In this document: piece after piece, positions 7,043 through 16,157 of the stretch | How the letters are laid out: each line of letters begins with the position of its first letter | Numbering within the stretch: the stretch's first letter is position 1 | Assembly: GCA_001898095.1 (NCBI GenBank) | Contig: MKSH01000010.1 | Span: 1-17,036 of the forward strand | Source: Solirubrobacterales bacterium 70-9 | Lineage (GTDB): Bacteria; Actinomycetota; Thermoleophilia; Solirubrobacterales; 70-9 | Direction of reading: 5' to 3' | DNA length: 17,036 bases | Position numbers and translations under genes: made by a program | The notes under the pieces: generated by a model | The model's input: only the letters and a program-made list of their open reading frames with translations | Databases searched by the model: none | What the model was told of the DNA's origin: nothing

Positions 7043-7061
7043 GGCCGATTGCGATTCGGCC
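7043..7061 (-). terminator. Hairpin at the 3' end of copA
   Basis: GGCCGA (7043-7048) and TCGGCC (7056-7061) form a perfect 6-bp stem with a 7-nt loop at the copA stop codon. It may end the copZ-copA transcript. There is no U-run. Confidence 0.4.
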
Positions 7062-9379
7062 TACGCGGCGCCTTCGGGCGTCCCGGGACCCCTCCCCCCG
7101 GACGCCACCGACACGGAGCGCTGATCGGCCGAAGGCTCGCCCGGCAACTCGCGGAAGCGCCTGAGGCGCAGCGAGTTGGAGACGACGAAGACACTCGAGA
7201 AGGCCATCGCCGCGCCGGCGAACAGCGGGTTCAGGAAACCGAGCATCGCGACGGGGACGAGCACGACGTTGTAGGCGAACGCCCAGAAGAGGTTGCCCTT
7301 GATCGTGCGCAGGGTCCGGCGCGAGAGGCGGATCGCCTCGGCGGCACCACGGAGGTCACCGGAGACGATGGTTAGATCCGAGGCCTCGATCGCGACGTCG
7401 GTCCCCGTGCCGATCGCCAGGCCGAGGTCGGCCTGCGCGAGCGCCGGCGCGTCGTTGACGCCGTCACCGACCATCGCGACGACCCGCCCCTCCGACTGGA
7501 GTCGACGGACCACGTCCGCCTTGTCGGCCGGCAGGACCTCGGCGATCACATCGTCGATCCCGACCTCGGCCGCGACCGAACGGGCCGTGGTCTCGTTGTC
7601 CCCGGTCAGCAGGATTGGCCTCAAGCCGAGCGTCCGGAGGCGGGCGACGGCCTCCGCGCTCGTCGGCTTCGGGGTGTCGGCCACGGCGAAGACGGCCCGC
7701 GGGCGTCCGCCCCAGGCCGCGACGATCGCGGTCTGGCCTCCCGCCTCGGCGGATCCGCGGGCGCGCTCGAGCTCGGCGGTCAGCTGCATCCCTCGATCGG
7801 CCAACAGCGACGGCCTACCTACCACGAGCTCTTGCCCCTCGACCGCTCCCGCGACCCCCAGGCCCTCGCGATTGCCGAAGCTCTGCGGCGCCGGCAGCCG
7901 CCCGAAGCGGGCCTCGGCAGCCGTCGAGATCGCCTCCGCGACCGGGTGCTCGGAGGCTGCCTCCAGGGCGCCGACCAGCTGAAGTGCCTCGTCCTCGGCG
8001 ACCCCGTCGGTCGCGATCCCTCGCAGCGTCATCCGCCCCGTCGTCACGGTGCCGGTCTTGTCGAGGACGATGGTGTCGACCCGGCGGGTCGACTCGAGCA
8101 CCTCCGGCCCCTTGATCAACAACCCGAGCTGCGCCCCCCGACCGGTGCCGACCAGGAGTGCCGTGGGGGTGGCGAGGCCGAGCGCACAGGGGCAGGCGAT
8201 GATCAGCACCGACACGGCGGCGCTGAAGGCGAATGCCGCGCTCGCCCCGGTCAGCAACCAGAACCCCAGGGTCGCCAGGGCGAGAGCGAGGATGATCGGC
8301 ACGAAGATGCCTGAGATGCGGTCGGCCAGACGCTGGACGGGGGCCTTCCCGGTCTGGGCGTCCTGGACCAGCCTGGCGATCTGCGCAAGGGCGGTATCGG
8401 CGCCGACCTTCTCGGCGCGGACGACGAGCCGGCCACCCACGTTCACCGAGGCGCCGACGACCTTGTCGCCCGGCTGCTTCTCGACCGGGACGGACTCGCC
8501 GGTGAGCAACGACTCGTCGACGGCCGAGGCGCCGTCCTCGATGGTCCCGTCGGTGGCGACCTTCTCACCGGGCCGCACGACGAATCGATCACCGCTCTGC
8601 AATTGAGCGATCGGGACCCGTCGCTCCGAGCCGTCCGGATCGAGCAGGGCGACCTCCTTCGCGCCGAGCTCGAGCAGGGCTCGCAGGGCGGCGCTCGCGC
8701 GGCGCTTGGCGCGTGCCTCGAAGTAGCGACCGGCGAGCACCAGCGTGGTGACCACCGCGGCGGCCTCGAGGTAGATGTGGTCGGTCGCCGCATCGCGATT
8801 GAGGGCGACTTCGAAGCCCATCCGCATCCCGGGCATCCCCGCCCCGAGGAAGAACAGGGCGACCACCGACCAGCCCCAGGCGGCCAGCGTGCCGACCGAG
8901 ATGAGGGTGTCCATCGTCGCGGTGCCGTGCCGCAGGTTCTGCCAGGCGGCGCGGTGGAACGGCCAGCCGGCCCACAACACCACCGGAGTCGCCAGTTGCA
9001 GCGCCAACCACTGCCAGTTTTCGAATTGGAGTGGCTGCACCATCGAGAGAAGGAGCAGCGGAACCGACAGCGCCGTGGCGCCGATCAGGCGCCGACGCAA
9101 TGGCCCCGTCGGATCCTCGGCCTCGCCTGACGCCGCGTCGCCTTCATCGGCCACGACGGGAACCGCTGCCCGGTAACCGGCGGCTTCGATCGTCTGCACG
9201 AGCTCGGCGGGGACGACGCGGGCGGGATCGAACTCCACCGCCGCCCGCTCGGTCGCGTAGTTGACCGACGCCTCGACGCCGTCGAGCCGGTTCAACTTGC
9301 GCTCGATGCGGTTGGCGCAGGAGGCGCAGGTCATGCCCTCGACGGGCAACTCGAGATGGGTCGTCGAAGCGGGGCTCAT
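7061..9379 (-). CDS. copA: Cu(I)-exporting P1B-1 ATPase CopA
   Basis: The 772-aa protein is a full-length copper-export ATPase. An N-terminal HMA domain (about residues 8-73) carries the Cu(I) site M-T-C18-A-S-C21. Membrane helices follow, then TGES at 293, C396-P-C398 in TM6 (transport site), D440KTGT (phosphorylated Asp), H478-P and GDGVND at 638. The last helices carry the P1B-1 copper signature: NLFWAFAYN, then [17 protein letters not shown]. The ATG overlaps the copZ stop (ATGA), so the chaperone and pump are translationally coupled. CsoR-type operators lie before copZ and the csoR gene is divergent, the standard copper-responsive layout. Among the three ATPases here this is the canonical one, and its Cu(I) assignment is the most secure. 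Confidence 0.95.
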   Translation of the reverse strand: MSPASTTHLELPVEGMTCASCANRIERKLNRLDGVEASVNYATERAAVEFDPARVVPAELVQTIEAAGYRAAVPVVADEGDAASGEAEDPTGPLRRRLIGATALSVPLLLLSMVQPLQFENWQWLALQLATPVVLWAGWPFHRAAWQNLRHGTATMDTLISVGTLAAWGWSVVALFFLGAGMPGMRMGFEVALNRDAATDHIYLEAAAVVTTLVLAGRYFEARAKRRASAALRALLELGAKEVALLDPDGSERRVPIAQLQSGDRFVVRPGEKVATDGTIEDGASAVDESLLTGESVPVEKQPGDKVVGASVNVGGRLVVRAEKVGADTALAQIARLVQDAQTGKAPVQRLADRISGIFVPIILALALATLGFWLLTGASAAFAFSAAVSVLIIACPCALGLATPTALLVGTGRGAQLGLLIKGPEVLESTRRVDTIVLDKTGTVTTGRMTLRGIATDGVAEDEALQLVGALEAASEHPVAEAISTAAEARFGRLPAPQSFGNREGLGVAGAVEGQELVVGRPSLLADRGMQLTAELERARGSAEAGGQTAIVAAWGGRPRAVFAVADTPKPTSAEAVARLRTLGLRPILLTGDNETTARSVAAEVGIDDVIAEVLPADKADVVRRLQSEGRVVAMVGDGVNDAPALAQADLGLAIGTGTDVAIEASDLTIVSGDLRGAAEAIRLSRRTLRTIKGNLFWAFAYNVVLVPVAMLGFLNPLFAGAAMAFSSVFVVSNSLRLRRFRELPGEPSADQRSVSVASGGRGPGTPEGAA

Positions 9380-9624
9380 GGGCGCGCAGCGTCCCCGGCG
9401 GTAGGAGTCGTCCCGTCGGCGACGGCGTAGCCTGCCGCCTGCACCGCCGCACAGACCGCCGCATCGTCGATCCCCTCCCCGCGCACGGTCAGAAGCCCGG
9501 TGCTGCGATCCGCCCGGGCGGACTCCACCCCCGTCAACTCCTCGACCTCCTCGCGAACCGAGCTCTCGCAGTGCCCGCAGGTCATCCCCTCGACGGAATA
9601 GGTCTTCGTGCTGTCGTCGCTCAT
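9376..9624 (-). CDS. copZ: CopZ-like copper chaperone
   Basis: The 82-aa single HMA domain protein carries G-M-T-C16-G-H-C19 and a beta-alpha-beta-beta-alpha-beta pattern ending [14 protein letters not shown]. It probably binds Cu(I) in the cytoplasm and passes it to CopA, and to CsoR indirectly. The ATG at 9624 is chosen because GAGGAG lies about 7 nt upstream on the minus strand (9636-9631); a longer in-frame extension would run through the csoR operators. A tail of about 12 residues ([13 protein letters not shown]) follows the domain. The stop overlaps the copA ATG by 4 nt. Confidence 0.92.
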   Translation of the reverse strand: MSDDSTKTYSVEGMTCGHCESSVREEVEELTGVESARADRSTGLLTVRGEGIDDAAVCAAVQAAGYAVADGTTPTAGDAARP

Positions 9625-9640
9625 CGGAATCTCCTCTGGT

Positions 9641-9657
9641 ATACGCCTAGGGGGTAT
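9641..9657. promoter_or_regulatory. CsoR-type operator 1 (copZ side)
   Basis: ATACGCC-TAG-GGGGTAT is a 7-3-7 dyad with one arm mismatch. It matches the well-known CsoR box with ATACCCC / GGGGTAT arms. TATACC on the minus strand (9643-9638) could be the copZ -10 that this site covers. It lies about 17 nt upstream of the copZ ATG. Confidence 0.8.
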
Positions 9658-9674
9658 CGGTGTCTTGGGGGAGT

Positions 9675-9698
9675 ATACCCCCCAGGGGTAGCTATGAT
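9675..9698 (+). promoter_or_regulatory. CsoR-type operator 2 with csoR promoter
   Basis: ATACCCC-CCA-GGGGTAG (9675-9691) is a second 7-3-7 dyad with one arm mismatch, centred 34 bp from operator 1. TATGAT (9693-9698) begins just after it and is a good -10; it ends 6 nt before the csoR ATG, so transcription would start at or next to the start codon. CsoR bound here would block its own promoter. Confidence 0.75.
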
Positions 9699-9704
9699 GC
9701 GTCC

Positions 9705-10004
9705 ATGACCCCTTCCCGCACTTCAGAGGCACGTGGATATTCCGCCACCAAGGACGACCTGCTGAAACGGCTCCGTCGCATCGAGGGCCAAGTCCGTGGC
9801 ATCGAGGGGATGGTCGAGGAGGAGCGCTATTGCATCGACGTCCTCACCCAGATCTCGGCCGTCCAGGCCGCCCTCGACAAGGTCGCGCTAGGACTGCTCG
9901 ACGATCACGCTCAGCACTGCGTGATCGGCGCCGCCAAGGACGACCAGGTGGAGAAAACGCAGGAGTTGATGGCCGCCGTCGGCCGGCTGATGCGGCGAGG
10001 CTAG
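9705..10004 (+). CDS. csoR: CsoR copper-sensing repressor
   Basis: The 99-aa all-alpha repressor shows the family core LLKRLRRIEGQVRGIEGMV. The Cu(I) ligands are C43, H68 and C72, with spacings of 25 and 4 residues identical to C36/H61/C65 of Mycobacterium tuberculosis CsoR. Cu(I) binding releases the DNA. Two CsoR-type dyads lie between it and divergent copZ-copA, so it should repress both. The ATG at 9705 is used: an in-frame extension to 9660 would be translated from within the operators. No Shine-Dalgarno is present; TATGAT 6 nt upstream suggests leaderless mRNA. A nickel (RcnR/InrS) or sulfide (CstR) role is unlikely because the C-H-C set is complete and copA is adjacent. Confidence 0.95.
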   Translation: MTPSRTSEARGYSATKDDLLKRLRRIEGQVRGIEGMVEEERYCIDVLTQISAVQAALDKVALGLLDDHAQHCVIGAAKDDQVEKTQELMAAVGRLMRRG

Positions 10005-10015
10005 AACCTGCTCGA

Positions 10016-10045
10016 GGAGAGCCTTGCCTCTCCGTCCACCTTTCT
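10016..10045 (+). terminator. Probable csoR terminator
   Basis: GGAGAG (10016-10021) and CTCTCC (10028-10033) form a 6-bp stem with a 6-nt loop, followed by a pyrimidine-rich stretch containing TTTCTTC. It lies 11 nt after the csoR stop. Confidence 0.45.
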
Positions 10046-10084
10046 TCGGGCGCGGGGGCGCTGCTCAGTGGGAGACCGACACAG

Positions 10085-10599
10085 ACTCCGGCGCGGGTCA
10101 CTCCTCCTCGGTAGACGCCTCGCCCGCAGGGTCGCCGACGTGGAGGCGATCCTCCTCGCCTGGCACGAGCGCCAGGTCGCCGCCCACCTCGATCAGCTTC
10201 TCGGCCTCCGAGAGCAGACCGCCACCCCATTCGACGGCCTCAAGGCGGTACTCGGCGCCTGCCCTCATTCGCCACGAGGTCGGGCGCCAAGACCACGGCA
10301 CCGACCTGACCGCGCTGCTGCACCGAGACGCGCGCCTTGCCGGCCCCGGACGTGAACTCCAGGAGCTCTTTCGTGACCTGATCACCGAGAGCGCCAAGAG
10401 CGGAGCGATCCCGACCGACGTCGGTCCTGACGAGCTGGCGGCCTACTGCCTCAACGCGCTCGCCGCCTCCGGCGCGCTCAAACCAAGGGCCGCCGTCGGA
10501 CGACTCGTCACCGTCACCACCGCGAGACTCGAGACTCCAAAGATTTGTAGGCCTGCCGCCCTGATCCTGATCGTGGACCGCATGAGGGACAATCAGTAG
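10085..10599 (+). pseudogene. Decayed TetR-family regulator (frameshifted, DNA-binding domain lost)
   Basis: One frame reads VADVEAILLAWHERQVAAHLDQLLGLREQ... up to TPFDGLKAVLGA (about 10130-10258). The next frame then continues ALIRHEVGRQDHGTDLTALLHRDARLAGPGRELQELFRDLITES... to PDELAAYCLNALAASG, ending at TAG 10599. Together they read like the ligand-binding part of an actinobacterial TetR regulator, as I recall it (AWHERQVAAHL, then LLHRD, then PDELAAYCLxAL). The join needs a frameshift near 10255. The N-terminal helix-turn-helix is not readable in any one frame; only fragments such as ARVTPP precede it. It is therefore a pseudogene, or less likely a sequencing error together with a lost 5' end. 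Its former target is unknown. Confidence 0.6.
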
Positions 10600-10742
10600 T
10601 TGCGGGCAGCGGAACAGGCGCGGAGTCACGCCCCTCGCGTGCAGCACCTTTACCTAGGATGTCTCGCAAAGCTTTCGGTTTCGGCGCCGAGCTTGTCCGC
10701 CGACCACCCGTGAGCTGGCACTGATCTGCGAGCCCGGCCGGA

Positions 10743-10760
10743 GCGTAGTTATAGATAGGA
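10743..10760 (+). promoter_or_regulatory. Possible promoter with GTAGTTAT element
   Basis: GCGTAGTTATAGATAGG contains the same GTAGTTAT seen at 3387-3394 and 6531-6538, and a TATAGA -10 candidate. It lies about 40 nt before the TTG start at 10795, in a 195-bp gap that otherwise shows nothing. No left half-site is present, so BlaI binding is doubtful. Confidence 0.3.
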
Positions 10761-10794
10761 CCATCTGCCGTTTTCAACCGAGCCGATCGCCCAA

Positions 10795-11154
10795 TTGAGC
10801 CTACTTTCCCTAAGACAGAGATTGACCTACCGTCCAAGCCGGACGGTAGCCGCCGTGATCGTCTGCCTCGGGCTACTGGTGGCCTTTCACCACGGCATCA
10901 TGCCGATGGATCATGGCTCGACACTGCCGATGGACCATGGCCACGACCGCGCCGCAGCGGTCGCCATGGGTGCCGCGATGGTCTGCGCCGGCATCATCGC
11001 CGCCGGCCTTGCGATCTGCCCCGAGGTCGGGGCGGAGCGGCGGCTCCGACCCTACCGCGACCTTGGCTCCTTAAATGCTCGTTTGGAAACAGCCTCCGCG
11101 CTCGAGGCGCGGTCCCGCGCGGGACCGACGATCTCGGAGGTCCTGAGGCTCTGA
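10795..11154 (+). CDS. Small His/Met-containing membrane protein (paralogue of the 2.0 kb gene)
   Basis: The 119-aa protein has a hydrophobic segment (VAAVIVCLGLLVAF) followed by H-H-G-I-M-P-M-D-H-G and a repeat P-M-D-H-G-H-D, then a second hydrophobic stretch with cysteines (AAMVCAGIIAAGLAIC) and a polar tail. This matches the plan of the 98-aa protein at 2029. The His/Met/Asp run between the two segments is a plausible copper site. The start is uncertain: TTG 10795, TTG 10822 and GTG 10855 are all in frame, and none has a good Shine-Dalgarno. A perfect inverted repeat (10827-10849) lies at the 5' end. The next gene is the DUF305 lipoprotein, mirroring the earlier pair. Confidence 0.6.
   Translation: MSLLSLRQRLTYRPSRTVAAVIVCLGLLVAFHHGIMPMDHGSTLPMDHGHDRAAAVAMGAAMVCAGIIAAGLAICPEVGAERRLRPYRDLGSLNARLETASALEARSRAGPTISEVLRL
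10827..10849. repeat. Perfect 9-bp inverted repeat at the 5' end of the small membrane gene
   Basis: CTACCGTCC (10827-10835) and GGACGGTAG (10841-10849) are perfect complements with a 5-nt loop. TTGACC directly precedes and overlaps the first arm. It could be a protein-binding dyad with CTAC/GTAG ends, or a 5' mRNA hairpin that affects translation if the true start is GTG 10855. Confidence 0.45.
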
Positions 11155-11164
11155 GTTTCGGTTC

Positions 11165-11205
11165 CCGAGCGGCTTTCCGCCGCTCGGTGGCGCCTGCCGG
11201 GCGCC
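11165..11205 (+). other. Two tandem hairpins between the small membrane gene and the DUF305 gene
   Basis: CCGAGCGGC (11165-11173) pairs with GCCGCTCGG (11179-11187) over 9 bp with a 5-nt loop. GGCGCC (11189-11194) pairs with GGCGCC (11200-11205), also with a 5-nt loop. They lie between the stop at 11154 and the Shine-Dalgarno at 11225 and have no T-run. Attenuation or mRNA processing is likely. They match the hairpin at 2333-2356 in position. Confidence 0.5.
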
Positions 11206-11236
11206 TGTCAGAACGGAATCTCGAAAGGAGACTCAG

Positions 11237-11941
11237 ATGAAGTTTCGATACAAGCCGATAACCCTGGTCGCGTTGATCGCGCTGCTGGGCCTAACCGTGG
11301 TGCTCAGCGCCTGCGGCGGCGGCAGCAGCTCGTCGAGCACGAGCAGCTCAGGAGGCTCGGGCGGAACGGTCGACCAGGCCTTCGTCGCCGAGATGATCCC
11401 CCACCACGAAATGGCCGTCGAGATGGCCGAAATGGCCCAGACCGAGGGTCAGCACCCCCAGATCACTCAGCTCGCGGACAACATCATCGAGACGCAGAGC
11501 AGCGAGATCGAAAAGATGGAACCGATCGCAGAAGAAATCGGCGCTCTCGGAGGATCCGAAGGCGAAAGCATGGAAGGGATGTCCGAAGAAGGGATGTCCG
11601 GGATGGAACACGGCGGTGAAGAAGGCTCGAGCATGAGCGAAGACGCCAAGGTGCTCGGCATCCCGATGGGCTCGATGGGGATGTCGATGGACATGTCGAG
11701 TCTCGAAGGAGCAGAGCCGTTCGATCGCGCCTTCATCGACATGATGATCCCCCACCACCAAGGGGCGATCCTGATGGCCCAGGCCGAGCTAGCCGACGGC
11801 GAAAACGGGCAGCTGAAGGAACTCGCCAAGGGGATCATCGCCGCTCAGACGATGGAGATCGAAGAGATGAACGAATGGCGCGAAAGGTGGTACGGCTCGC
11901 CCTCTCCCGCCGGCGGCGTTCCGGGCTCCGAAGGCGCGTAG
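11237..11941 (+). CDS. DUF305 lipoprotein, Met-rich, probable copper binder
   Basis: The 234-aa protein starts with a lipoprotein signal ending L-S-A-C26, followed by a Gly/Ser linker, so it is anchored on the outer face of the membrane. The DUF305 hallmarks occur twice: FVAEMIPHHEMAVEMAEMA (about residues 50-68) and FIDMMIPHHQGAILMAQAEL (about 165-184), each leading into a helix. Between them is a Met/His/Glu-rich stretch (GESMEGMSEEGMSGMEHGG, then GIPMGSMGMSMDMSS). DUF305 proteins are often found with copper-resistance genes, and their HH and Met residues suit copper binding, although few have been tested. AGGAG (11225-11229) lies 7 nt before the ATG. It probably forms an operon with the small membrane gene upstream. 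Confidence 0.88.
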   Translation: MKFRYKPITLVALIALLGLTVVLSACGGGSSSSSTSSSGGSGGTVDQAFVAEMIPHHEMAVEMAEMAQTEGQHPQITQLADNIIETQSSEIEKMEPIAEEIGALGGSEGESMEGMSEEGMSGMEHGGEEGSSMSEDAKVLGIPMGSMGMSMDMSSLEGAEPFDRAFIDMMIPHHQGAILMAQAELADGENGQLKELAKGIIAAQTMEIEEMNEWRERWYGSPSPAGGVPGSEGA

Positions 11942-11969
11942 CAGCTCAGGCCGGCCCTCACAGGTGGTC

Positions 11970-12000
11970 GGATCGGGCCCTTGTCGACCGGGTCCGATCC
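11970..12000 (+). terminator. Terminator-like hairpin after the DUF305 gene
   Basis: GGATCGGGCCC (11970-11980) and GGGTCCGATCC (11990-12000) pair at 10 of 11 positions (the other is a G-U pair in RNA), with a 9-nt loop. It lies 28 nt after the stop. No U-run follows. Confidence 0.6.
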
Positions 12001-12400
12001 GCCCGCCGGCGGCTCGCTGCTCAGGAGCTGGGCGGCTCGAATCAGGCTAGTTCACTTTCAAGTGCCTCCCCGGTCGGTGGGGTCGGCACGTAACCCCGTG
12101 GGCCGCAGCGACGGTGTTGGCCGGTGAGGGACCGCGTCGCAGCGCCGGATCAGCTAGGGGCGTCTGAACAGGAAGGCGTTCGGCCATGGTCGACGACCGA
12201 TTCGTTCCAGCTCCGTATGAGATCGGGCGCTCTCCCGCGCGGAGGTGCCGCAGTGGTAACGGCGGCAGGTGTGCTCGTCGACAGAGCGCGACTGGAAACT
12301 CGGGGAGTCAGGGCGGCCGATCTGCCGAGTTACGGGCCGGAGCGGACGGAACGCATTACCACTCCTAAGTAGAACTGGACGCCGCGTGCGCCGCCGCCAC
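12001..12400. other. About 400 bp without a recognisable gene
   Basis: Short open frames exist on both strands (for example 12124-12372 +), but none has a recognisable motif, a Shine-Dalgarno or a family look. An inverted repeat AACTCGG / CCGAGTT lies at 12297-12331. GGCTCGAATC near 12035 recalls a tRNA T-loop, but no cloverleaf can be built. The stretch separates a plus-strand gene from a minus-strand gene end, so it need hold no promoter; it may be a gene remnant. Confidence 0.5.
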
Positions 12401-14454
<2,054 letters not shown>

Positions 14455-14458
<4 letters not shown>

Positions 14459-14814
14459 CCGACCGCCACCTCGCCACTCGCGAGGACCGCGGCGATCAGG
14501 TCCCGCCCGACGTCGGTCAACGAGTAGATGACCATCTTGCCCTCGCGCCGGGAACTCACGAGGCCATCGCTGCGCAGTCTGCGCAGGTGGTGGGAGACCA
14601 GGCTCTCGGCACGCCCCGAGATCCAGGCAAGGTCGCAGACGCAGAGCTCGCCGCCGTCGCGCAGCGAGGCGGCCATCATCAGTCGGGTCGGATCGGCGAG
14701 CGCAGCCGCGCGCGCGGCGGAGACCTCGGCCCTGCCGGGTTCGAGCCTTTTCCGCCGCAGCTCCTCGGCGAGCGGGAGGTCGAGACAGAGGAGATCGCAC
14801 CGATCATCGGACAT
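14455..14814 (-). CDS. cadC: ArsR/SmtB-family repressor of CadC type
   Basis: The 119-aa winged-helix repressor closely follows staphylococcal CadC. C6-x3-C10 (DRCDLLCLDLP) matches its N-terminal C7/C11, and C58-V-C60 (ELCVCDLA) falls at the same residue numbers as its alpha-3 cysteines, which together bind Cd(II), Pb(II) or Bi(III). The recognition helix is SLVSHHLRRLRSDGLV and the wing SSRREGKMVIYSL. The second CadC zinc site on helix alpha-5 (D101, H103, H114, E117) is not conserved: only D101 remains and both His are absent. It lies directly before the ATPase gene (ATGA overlap) and diverges from the NRAMP gene over 50 bp. TAGGAT (14826-14821 on the minus strand) ends 6 nt before the ATG, suggesting leaderless transcription. 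I could not find a clean operator. Confidence 0.9.
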
Positions 14815-14864
14815 CGTGTCATCCTAACGGACGTGCAGATGTTGCTCCGAAGATCGATGAGACG
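14815..14864. promoter_or_regulatory. Divergent cadC / NRAMP promoter region
   Basis: Only 50 bp separate the two start codons. TAGGAT on the minus strand (14826-14821) is a -10 candidate for cadC, with 6 nt between it and the ATG. On the plus strand a four-codon frame (ATG AGA CGT TGA, 14857-14868) overlaps the NRAMP TTG start. No convincing 12-2-12 ArsR-type dyad was found by eye. Confidence 0.45.
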
Positions 14865-16157
14865 TTGAGTCGACGAACCCCGACCTCGGCGCTCGCGGCA
14901 GAGGGCGCGATCGGCGCCCCCACGGCGACCGAGCTCGACGGCATCCGTTCGAGAGGAAGACTTCGCTACACGTTGACGCTGCTGGGGGCCGCCTTCGTCG
15001 CGGCCATCGCCTACGTCGACCCCGGCAACTTCGCCACCAACGTCGCGGGTGGCGCCGAATACGGCTACCTCCTGCTGTGGGCGGTGCTGGCGGCCAACCT
15101 GATGGCGATGCTGATCCAGTACCTCTCGGCGAAGGTGGGGATAGCGACCGGCCGCAACCTCCCCGAACTCTGCCGGGAGCACTTCCCGACGCCGGTGTCA
15201 TGGGGGCTCTGGGCCCAGGCCGAGGTGATGGCGATGTCGACCGACCTGGCCGAGATGGTCGGTGCGGCGATCGCCCTGAACCTGCTCTTCGGCGTCCCGC
15301 TGTTCGTCGCGGGACTGATCTCGGGTGCCGTCGCCTTCGGACTCCTCGCCCTCCACGCCCGGGGCTACCGACGCTTCGAGACCGCGATCGTCGGTCTGCT
15401 CGGCATCATCCTGATCGGGTTCCTCTACGAGACGCTGCGCATCGGGCCGGACGCCGCCGGTGTCGTCGGCGGATTCGTCCCCCGGCTCGAAGGCTCCGAC
15501 AGCCTCCTGCTCGCCGTCGGGATCATCGGCGCGACTGTGATGCCGCACGTCATCTATCTGCATTCGGCGCTGACCCAGGGCCGGATCCGACCGCGCGACG
15601 ATCGCGAGCGCCGCGAGTTAATCCGCTTCCAGCGTGTCGATGTCGGGATCGCGATGGGGATCGCCGGCGTGATCAACATCTCGATGCTCGCTGTGATGGC
15701 GACGGTGCTCTCAGGCACCGGCCTCGACACGATCGAGGGCGCCTACTCAGGCCTCAAGCAGTTCGTCGGCCCGACCTCGGCCGTCGCCTTCGCGCTCGCC
15801 CTCCTGGCTTCCGGAGTCGCCGCCTCGAGCGTCGGCACCTTCGCCGGGCAAATCGTCATGGAAGGCTTCATCCGCCGATCGATCCCGCTCTTCCTGCGAC
15901 GCTCGATCACGATGATCCCGGCGCTCGCCATCCTCGGGCTGGACATCGACCCGACCCGGGCGCTGGTGATCAGCCAAGTCGTGCTCTCGTTCGGGATCCC
16001 CTTCGCCTTGATCCCGTTGGTGCTCCTCACCGCCCGAGGAAAGGTGATGGGTCCCTTCGTCAACCGCCCTGCGACCACGATCCTCGCCTCGATCTTCGCC
16101 GCGGTGATCGTCTCGCTGAACGCCTTCCTGCTCTACCAGACCTTCTTCGGCGGTTGA
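14865..16157 (+). CDS. mntH: NRAMP-family divalent metal transporter
   Basis: The 430-aa polytopic protein has about 11 predicted membrane segments. Helix 1 contains D52-P-G-N55 (YVDPGNFATN) and helix 6 contains A-T-V-M226-P-H228, the residues that bind Mn(II)/Fe(II) and couple protons in NRAMP/MntH. The Met of helix 6 favours transition metals over Mg(II). It would import Mn(II), possibly Fe(II) or Cd(II), driven by protons. The start is the TTG at 14865, the only start codon in frame before the first helix that I can find; no strong Shine-Dalgarno precedes it. It diverges from cadC and converges with the HMA-like gene, overlapping it by 25 bp. An importer beside efflux genes suggests metal balance, for instance Mn supply under Cd stress (inference). 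Confidence 0.9.
   Translation: MSRRTPTSALAAEGAIGAPTATELDGIRSRGRLRYTLTLLGAAFVAAIAYVDPGNFATNVAGGAEYGYLLLWAVLAANLMAMLIQYLSAKVGIATGRNLPELCREHFPTPVSWGLWAQAEVMAMSTDLAEMVGAAIALNLLFGVPLFVAGLISGAVAFGLLALHARGYRRFETAIVGLLGIILIGFLYETLRIGPDAAGVVGGFVPRLEGSDSLLLAVGIIGATVMPHVIYLHSALTQGRIRPRDDRERRELIRFQRVDVGIAMGIAGVINISMLAVMATVLSGTGLDTIEGAYSGLKQFVGPTSAVAFALALLASGVAASSVGTFAGQIVMEGFIRRSIPLFLRRSITMIPALAILGLDIDPTRALVISQVVLSFGIPFALIPLVLLTARGKVMGPFVNRPATTILASIFAAVIVSLNAFLLYQTFFGG

Noticed and set aside
6940-7060. Remnant of a winged-helix output domain after the receiver
   Set aside because: No frame shows an OmpR-type helix or wing pattern, so the receiver appears to end at 6939.
9625-9732. N-terminal extension of copZ into the csoR promoter region
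   Set aside because: It would encode the CsoR operators and the csoR start; ATG 9624 has a good Shine-Dalgarno.
12025-12050. Possible tRNA T-loop (GGCTCGAATC)
   Set aside because: The flanking bases do not pair and no acceptor, D or anticodon stems can be formed.
12124-12372. 82-aa open frame in the gap before the APC ATPase
   Set aside because: No Shine-Dalgarno, no recognisable motif, and overlapping frames on both strands are equally open.
14459-14800. N-terminal extension of the APC ATPase over the ArsR gene
   Set aside because: It is an alternative frame of the ArsR gene; the ATGA overlap and MSDACC start fit better.
14815-14864. ArsR-type 12-2-12 operator or Mn riboswitch between cadC and the NRAMP gene
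   Set aside because: Only 4-bp repeats were found, and 50 bp is too short for a riboswitch; nothing convincing by eye.
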